DNA of 44,389 bases from CAZPMT01 sp964587655 (lineage in GTDB: Bacteria; Hydrogenedentota; Hydrogenedentia; Hydrogenedentales; SLHB01). The stretch lies in assembly GCA_964587655.1 (NCBI GenBank), contig CAZPMT010000033.1:1-44389 (forward strand), in the 5' to 3' direction. The translations under genes and the position numbers were made by a program. Position 1 is the first letter of the stretch. Each line of letters opens with the position of its first letter. The notes below the pieces were generated by a model that made no database searches, had not been told where the DNA came from, and was given only the letters and a program-made list of their open reading frames with translations. Below, one piece after another: positions 39,843 through 44,389 of this stretch.

Positions 39843-40038
39843 AAAGCGTCCTCCATTTCCTTCGGGATAATAGCATGCGGTGGGGTCTTGCAGCATTCCG
39901 GCGCGACACTCGCGAGGGGTTGCGCACGCGGTCGCCGCATTCTGGCATTTTGTTGGAGAAAGTATTAGAGTATGCGCCAGCGCCCGATGGGGAGCGTTTC
40001 GGGTTAAGAGATCATATTGACACAAGGAGGTCTTGTAT

Positions 40039-42597
40039 ATGCCGAAGGTTCTGACCTATACGGTCGTCCCTAAACTGCCGCCGCGTCTCGAAAAACTCCT
40101 GATGATATGCAACAACATGTGGTGGTGCTGGGACCCCGAAGCGATCGAACTCTTCATCCGCATGGATCGCGACCTCTGGGTGATAAGCAATCAGAATCCA
40201 CGGCGCGTTCTCGGCCAGATAAGCCAATCGCGCCTCGAGGCATTGGCCAAGGACGGCAGCTTCCTGGCCCACCTGGATCGCGTGGGCGACCGTCTCAACA
40301 AATACTTGACCTCCGCCACGTGGCGGGAGAAGAACCCCGATGCGTCCGAGGATTTCGGTGTCGCCTACCTCTCCGCTGAGTTTGGCGTGCACGAGTCAAT
40401 CTCGATCTACTCCGGGGGCCTGGGACTCCTCGCGGGAGACCATCTGAAATCGGCAAGCGACTTGGGGCTGCCGCTCGTCGCGGTCGGACTCCTTTATCGG
40501 GAAGGATATTTCAAGCAGTACCTCAATGCCGACGGCTGGCAGCAGGAAATGTATCCACGCAACGATTTCTACAACATGGAAATCGGCATCGTACCGGACG
40601 AAACGGGGAAACAACTGACCATCGATGTCGAGTACCCCGAGCACGTCGTCAAGGCGCGTATATGGCGGTGCCAGGTCGGGCGCGTGCCCTTGTTCCTGCT
40701 GGACAGCGATTTCGAGGCCAACGTAGAGGACGACCGCGAGATCACCGCGCGGTTGTACCAGGGCGACCGCGATATGCGCATCCGCCAGGAGATCATGCTG
40801 GGCGTCGGCGCCATAAAAGCACTGCGCGCCATGGGGCTCCGTCCGACCACACACCATATGAACGAGGGCCATTCCGCCTTCATGACATTGCAGCGCATCA
40901 AAGACCTCGTCACAAAGGAAGGCGTTACCTTCCGGCAGGCCGCCGACGCGGTCAAGGCGGGCAGCGTGTTCACTACGCACACGCCCGTGCCCGCGGGCAA
41001 CGACATGTTCTCGCCCGATATGATCGCGCGGTACTTCGGAAAATACTGCGCCGAGGTCGGAACCACCGTGGAGGAATTGCTGGCCCTGGGGCGTCAGAAC
41101 CCGCAAGACGCGCGGGAACCTTTCTGCATGACCGTGCTCGCCCTCAAGCTCTCGGCGTACTCGAACGGCGTGAGCGCGCTCCACGGCGAGGTGGCCCGGG
41201 CCATGTGGCTGAGAACCTGGGAAGGCGTGCCCATTGACGAGGTGCCTGTCACGTCCATCACCAACGGCGTCCACATCCCGTTCTGGATCTCACACGACCT
41301 CGCCGGATTGTACGATCGCTATATCGGGCCCGATTGGGTGGCCAACCCCGACGACCAGACCGTCTGGCAACGCATCGATGACGTTCCCGACGCGGAACTG
41401 TGGCGCACCCACGAACGGAGGCGCGAGCGCATGGTCAATTTCGCGCGGCGCAGGCTCGAGGCCCAGATGCGGCATCGCGGCGCCCCGAACGCTGAGATCA
41501 TGGCGGCCAACGAAGCGCTTGACCCGGAAGTCCTCACCATCGGGTTTGCCCGCCGGTTCGCAACCTACAAGCGAGCCAACCTTCTCCTCATGGACGAGGA
41601 ACGGCTCAAACGCATCCTCGTGCGCGAGGGCATGCACGTGCAGATGATCGTCGCCGGCAAGGCCCACCCCCAGGACAGTCAGGCCAAGGACCTCATACGC
41701 AGGATCATCCACTTCGCGCGGCAGCCGGAAGTCCGCAACCGCATCATCTTCATCGAGGACTACGACATCAACGTCGCACGGTACATGGTCCAAGGCGTCG
41801 ACGTGTGGCTCAACACTCCGCGCCGGCCCATGGAAGCCAGCGGAACCAGCGGTATGAAAGCCGCCGCAAACGGCGCCTTGAACATCAGCGTGCTCGACGG
41901 CTGGTGGTGCGAAGCGGAAGGACTCGGCGAGAACGGATGGAGCATCGGACGCGGCGAGTCATACGCGGACCCGAATGAACAGGATCTGGTCGAGAGCGAG
42001 ACGCTCTACGAGATCCTCGAGAAAGAGGTTGTGCCCATTTTCTATGATCGCGGGCGCGACGGCCTTCCCCGGCGTTGGATCCAACGGATGAAAACAGCCA
42101 TCCGCACCATTTGCCCCGTCTTCAACACGAACCGGATGGTCCAGGAATACACCGAACGTTTCTATATCCCCTGCACGCTTCGCCGCGCCGCATTGCGCGC
42201 CGATAAGCGCAAACGCTCCATCGCGCTCACGGCCTGGAAGGAAAAGGTGCAACGGAGCTGGAGCCAGGTGCGCGTCCTAAGTGTCGCATCGGGCCCTGCG
42301 GAAAGCCTCCTCTACGGCGCCAGCCTTCCCGTGACCGCCGACGTCCACCTCGACTCGTTGAACACGAGCGACGTCGTGGTCGAGATCTTCTATGGCGACG
42401 TCGATCCATCGGGCAACATCCCGAAAGGCAGCGTCGTCGCCATGCGCCACACGCAGGACCTCGGCAACAACGTGTATCGCTTTGAAGGGGCCATCCCCTG
42501 TGAGAAGACGGGGCAGCAGGGCTTCGCCGTGCGCGTCATTCCAAGCCACAAGGACCTCGCTAACAAACACGAGACCGCCCTTATCGCCTGGGCATGA
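40039..42597 (+). CDS. glgP: alpha-glucan (maltodextrin/glycogen) phosphorylase
   Basis: The protein has 852 residues. AAGGAGG is 8 nt from the ATG at 40039 and only 2 nt from the TTG at 40033, so the ATG is preferred. It has the DUF3417-type N-terminus of the short bacterial/archaeal phosphorylase group (ICNNMWWCWDPEA), AYLSAEFGVHES, HMNEGHSAF and ITNGVH. The PLP site is EASGTSGMKAAANG with Lys607. The C-terminal extra domain (about 720-852) is beta-rich. It releases glucose-1-phosphate from storage or imported glucans in the cytoplasm. It is divergent from the UDG gene, with 196 nt between them, and stands alone on its strand. Confidence 0.96.
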   Translation: MPKVLTYTVVPKLPPRLEKLLMICNNMWWCWDPEAIELFIRMDRDLWVISNQNPRRVLGQISQSRLEALAKDGSFLAHLDRVGDRLNKYLTSATWREKNPDASEDFGVAYLSAEFGVHESISIYSGGLGLLAGDHLKSASDLGLPLVAVGLLYREGYFKQYLNADGWQQEMYPRNDFYNMEIGIVPDETGKQLTIDVEYPEHVVKARIWRCQVGRVPLFLLDSDFEANVEDDREITARLYQGDRDMRIRQEIMLGVGAIKALRAMGLRPTTHHMNEGHSAFMTLQRIKDLVTKEGVTFRQAADAVKAGSVFTTHTPVPAGNDMFSPDMIARYFGKYCAEVGTTVEELLALGRQNPQDAREPFCMTVLALKLSAYSNGVSALHGEVARAMWLRTWEGVPIDEVPVTSITNGVHIPFWISHDLAGLYDRYIGPDWVANPDDQTVWQRIDDVPDAELWRTHERRRERMVNFARRRLEAQMRHRGAPNAEIMAANEALDPEVLTIGFARRFATYKRANLLLMDEERLKRILVREGMHVQMIVAGKAHPQDSQAKDLIRRIIHFARQPEVRNRIIFIEDYDINVARYMVQGVDVWLNTPRRPMEASGTSGMKAAANGALNISVLDGWWCEAEGLGENGWSIGRGESYADPNEQDLVESETLYEILEKEVVPIFYDRGRDGLPRRWIQRMKTAIRTICPVFNTNRMVQEYTERFYIPCTLRRAALRADKRKRSIALTAWKEKVQRSWSQVRVLSVASGPAESLLYGASLPVTADVHLDSLNTSDVVVEIFYGDVDPSGNIPKGSVVAMRHTQDLGNNVYRFEGAIPCEKTGQQGFAVRVIPSHKDLANKHETALIAWA

Positions 42598-42609
42598 CCG
42601 CCGCAAATC

Positions 42610-42638
42610 CGCCGGATCATCGTTCATCGCATCCGGCG
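42610..42638 (+). promoter_or_regulatory. hairpin after glgP
   Basis: CGCCGGAT and ATCCGGCG form a perfect 8-bp stem with a 13-nt loop, 12 nt after the glgP stop. No T-tract follows. It may stabilise the transcript end. The 409-bp gap 42598-43006 holds this hairpin, the terminator at 42735-42765 and no gene. Confidence 0.4.
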
Positions 42639-42734
42639 AGGAAGTCGTCTGTGTGATTCAAATGCTTGATGCCCTCGCGCGATCCGCCGCGACGGGCAAG
42701 GAAATATCTATCCGATAGGCGGCGCGCCCGACGC

Positions 42735-42765
42735 AAAAAAGGCGCCATAACAGGAGTCATGGCGC
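42735..42765 (-). terminator. rho-independent terminator of the lon-engB transcript
   Basis: Read on the minus strand, GCGCCAT (42765-42759) pairs with ATGGCGC (42748-42742), followed by one C and TTTTTT (42740-42735). The stem plus six-T run is classical. It lies about 240 nt after the engB stop. Confidence 0.65.
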
Positions 42766-43006
42766 ACTCAATGGAGGTAAGATCCCTGGAACGCGACACG
42801 AAACGCTCAAAGGGGATGTTAGCGCCCATGCCCGCGGGTTTTCCGCTTGATCTCCCGAATCTTACGTGTTTTCTATCGGCAGGATTCCAGCAAACTTGAG
42901 CCCGCCCTCCACGCTCGACCGGACAAGAAAAGAGTCTCTTCCGGTTCTTGCGCACTTCCTTCGCGCCCGGATTTGCGCTTTCGTTCGCGGTGGGGCCGCA
43001 GGCGTG

Positions 43007-43603
43007 TCACTTGGTTGACTCACGAAGGCAGGTCTCAATGACGTTCCAGAGCGGCTTGGCGCCTTCTCCCGTGACGGCGGAAAACGGTATGACGAGCGCA
43101 TCATCCTCAAGATCCAACTCGCTGCGGATCCTCTTGATGTTCCGCACGCGTTCACTGCTCTTGAGTTTGTCGATCTTTGTCGCCGCGAGAAGAGTGGGCG
43201 CCATCGCTTCCTCGAGCAGATCGAGCATCTCGTGATCCCTTTCCGTCGGGGTATGGCGGGCATCCAGGAGTTGAACGACTAGTTTCAGCGGCTCGCGTTT
43301 GCGCAGGTAGGCGGTCATCACGCGCGACCACTCGGTCTTCACGCCTTGCGGCACTTTGGCGTATCCGTATCCGGGGAGATCGACGAAATAGAATGCCCCA
43401 TTGACGTCAAAGAAATTGATGGTTTGCGTCTTGCCCGGAGTTGAGCTTGTTTTCGCGAGGCCTTTCCGATTCAGCAGCGCATTGAGCAGGCTCGACTTCC
43501 CGACGTTGGACCGCCCCACGAACGCAATCTCGGGCCGCTCGTCGCCGGGGCATTCCTCGACGCGCATCACGCTTTTCACAAACGCGGCGGAGACTATTTT
43601 CAT
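43007..43603 (-). CDS. engB: ribosome biogenesis GTP-binding protein YihA/YsxC (EngB)
   Basis: The protein has 198 residues, the normal size. The start at 43603 (MKIVSAAF) gives the family N-terminus; the Shine-Dalgarno is weak. All GTPase motifs are present: G1 GRSNVGKSS, G2 TPGKTQT, G3 DLPGYGYAK, G4 TKID and G5 SAVTG. EngB assists assembly of the large ribosomal subunit. It follows lon by 31 nt on the same strand, a neighbourhood seen in many bacteria. Confidence 0.96.
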   Translation of the reverse strand: MKIVSAAFVKSVMRVEECPGDERPEIAFVGRSNVGKSSLLNALLNRKGLAKTSSTPGKTQTINFFDVNGAFYFVDLPGYGYAKVPQGVKTEWSRVMTAYLRKREPLKLVVQLLDARHTPTERDHEMLDLLEEAMAPTLLAATKIDKLKSSERVRNIKRIRSELDLEDDALVIPFSAVTGEGAKPLWNVIETCLRESTK

Positions 43604-43634
43604 GGCTGCTGTTCCGATCGCGGATCCCGCGGCA

Positions 43635-44389
43635 TCAGTCAAAGAGCGTCGCGAAGACCTCGGCAATGTCCTTCACAAGCATGAAGGCGACTTCGTCGCG
43701 GACTTCCTTCGGGATTTCGATAAGGTCCTTCTCGTTTTCTTGCGGCATGATGATGGAACGAATGCCGGCGCGGTGCGCCGCGAGGACTTTCTCTTTGATG
43801 CCGCCGACTGGCAGGATTCGCCCGCGCAGCGTGATCTCGCCGGTCATGGCGCGGGCATCCTTGGGGGGCACGTTCCTGAGCGCGGAGAGCATCGACACTG
43901 CAATGGGCACGCCCGCGGAAGGCCCGTCCTTCGGTATGGCGCCCTCTGGCACGTGCACGTGCAGATCGAGCGCCCGGTAGAATCCGGAAGGTATCTTGAG
44001 CTCATCCGCGCGCGCGCGGAGGTAGCTGTAAGCCGCCCGCGCGGATTCCTTCATGACGTCGCCGAGCTGGCCTGTCAGGGTCAGCACGCCTTTGCCCTTC
44101 ATCACCGACGTCTCGATGCTGAGGGTATCGCCGCCGGCCATGGTCCACGCCATGCCGACGCCCACGCCGATTTGCGGTTCGAGTTCGGCCCGAATCTCGC
44201 TGTACTCATGGGGACCAAGCAGATCGGCCGGCTTCTTCTCATCGACACTGATCGGGTTCTCTGGTTTCTCTTCGACGACCTTTCGGGCCACCTTGCGACA
44301 CACGTTCGCTATCTGGCGTTCGAGTTCACGCACGCCCGCCTCGCGGGTGTACCGCTCTATCAGGACCTTGATCCCGGAATCTTCAAAAC
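43635..44389 (-). CDS. lon: Lon protease, C-terminal part (gene continues beyond the window)
   Basis: About 250 residues are visible, and the reading frame stays open to the window edge (VLIERYTREAGVRELERQI). This is the end of the AAA+ lid and the proteolytic domain of endopeptidase La. The catalytic Ser is in PKDGPSAG and the catalytic Lys in LPVGGIKEK. HVPEGAIPKDGPSAG and MPQENEKDL are hallmarks of bacterial LonA. The protein degrades misfolded and regulatory proteins using ATP. The start lies outside the window. Confidence 0.97.
   Translation of the reverse strand, partial: FEDSGIKVLIERYTREAGVRELERQIANVCRKVARKVVEEKPENPISVDEKKPADLLGPHEYSEIRAELEPQIGVGVGMAWTMAGGDTLSIETSVMKGKGVLTLTGQLGDVMKESARAAYSYLRARADELKIPSGFYRALDLHVHVPEGAIPKDGPSAGVPIAVSMLSALRNVPPKDARAMTGEITLRGRILPVGGIKEKVLAAHRAGIRSIIMPQENEKDLIEIPKEVRDEVAFMLVKDIAEVFATLFD

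Noticed and set aside
38949..39968. 339-codon plus-strand open frame over the UDG gene
   Set aside because: It is an antisense shadow of an Fe-S glycosylase with complete motifs.

Overview
This is a GC-rich chromosomal window from a didermic (Gram-negative type) bacterium. Support comes from two lipoprotein-type multihaem cytochromes, an outer-membrane beta-barrel protein, a prepilin of the kind common in the Planctomycetes/Lentisphaerae/Hydrogenedentota sphere, Gfo/Idh/MocA and xylose-isomerase-like pairs, secreted polysaccharide-active enzymes and many short palindromic repeats. My best guess is Candidatus Hydrogenedentota or a PVC-related lineage; this is inference from gene style, with no 16S or marker search. 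No rRNA, tRNA, CRISPR, IS transposase or prophage gene was recognised.

Layout. 1-1279: no convincing gene; a large imperfect inverted repeat, a 46-bp tandem array and a 93-bp MITE-like palindrome. 1280-5452: a giant secreted glycosidase-like/esterase fusion. 5461-7104 (-): PTS enzyme I. 7215-9640 (-): ferredoxin and hybrid cluster protein (hcp), divergent from a CRP/FNR-type regulator at 9814-10509, with a TTGAC-N4-GTCAA operator between them. 10609-13041 (+): MEMO1-like, NIF3-like and TsaE genes. 13115-17437 (+): a porin-cytochrome cluster (6-7-haem cytochrome, beta-barrel, 14-haem cytochrome, small membrane protein), a candidate outer-membrane electron conduit. 17486-20628: DapA-like aldolase, convergent PHP-domain protein, prepilin. 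20788-23093 (+): acyl-CoA dehydrogenase plus APH-like kinase, the two halves of animal ACAD10/ACAD11 as separate genes. 23290-23667 (+): two tandem paralogous tiny ORFs with the same N-terminus and their own hairpins, the most novel-looking item. 23772-31594 (-): M32 carboxypeptidase, isomerase, Gfo/Idh/MocA oxidoreductase, zinc-knuckle-repeat protein, unknown genes, a GH88-like hydrolase and a DUF2231-like membrane protein. 31887-39842 (-): a tight row of UDG, histidine kinase, sigma-54 response regulator, WbqC-like, DegT aminotransferase, WecA-like transferase and pectate-lyase-fold protein, suggestive of surface polysaccharide under two-component control. 40039-42597 (+): alpha-glucan phosphorylase. 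43007-44389 (-): EngB GTPase and the 3' part of lon, running off the window.

A recurrent theme is short palindromic repeats that sit inside or at the ends of genes and supply codons. A TTTGTC-N7-GACAAA dyad occurs twice in frame in the giant esterase and once at the acyl-CoA dehydrogenase C-terminus. A 93-96-bp MITE-like element ends the first cytochrome gene. A GTTACCAAG palindrome ends the 211-residue unknown protein.
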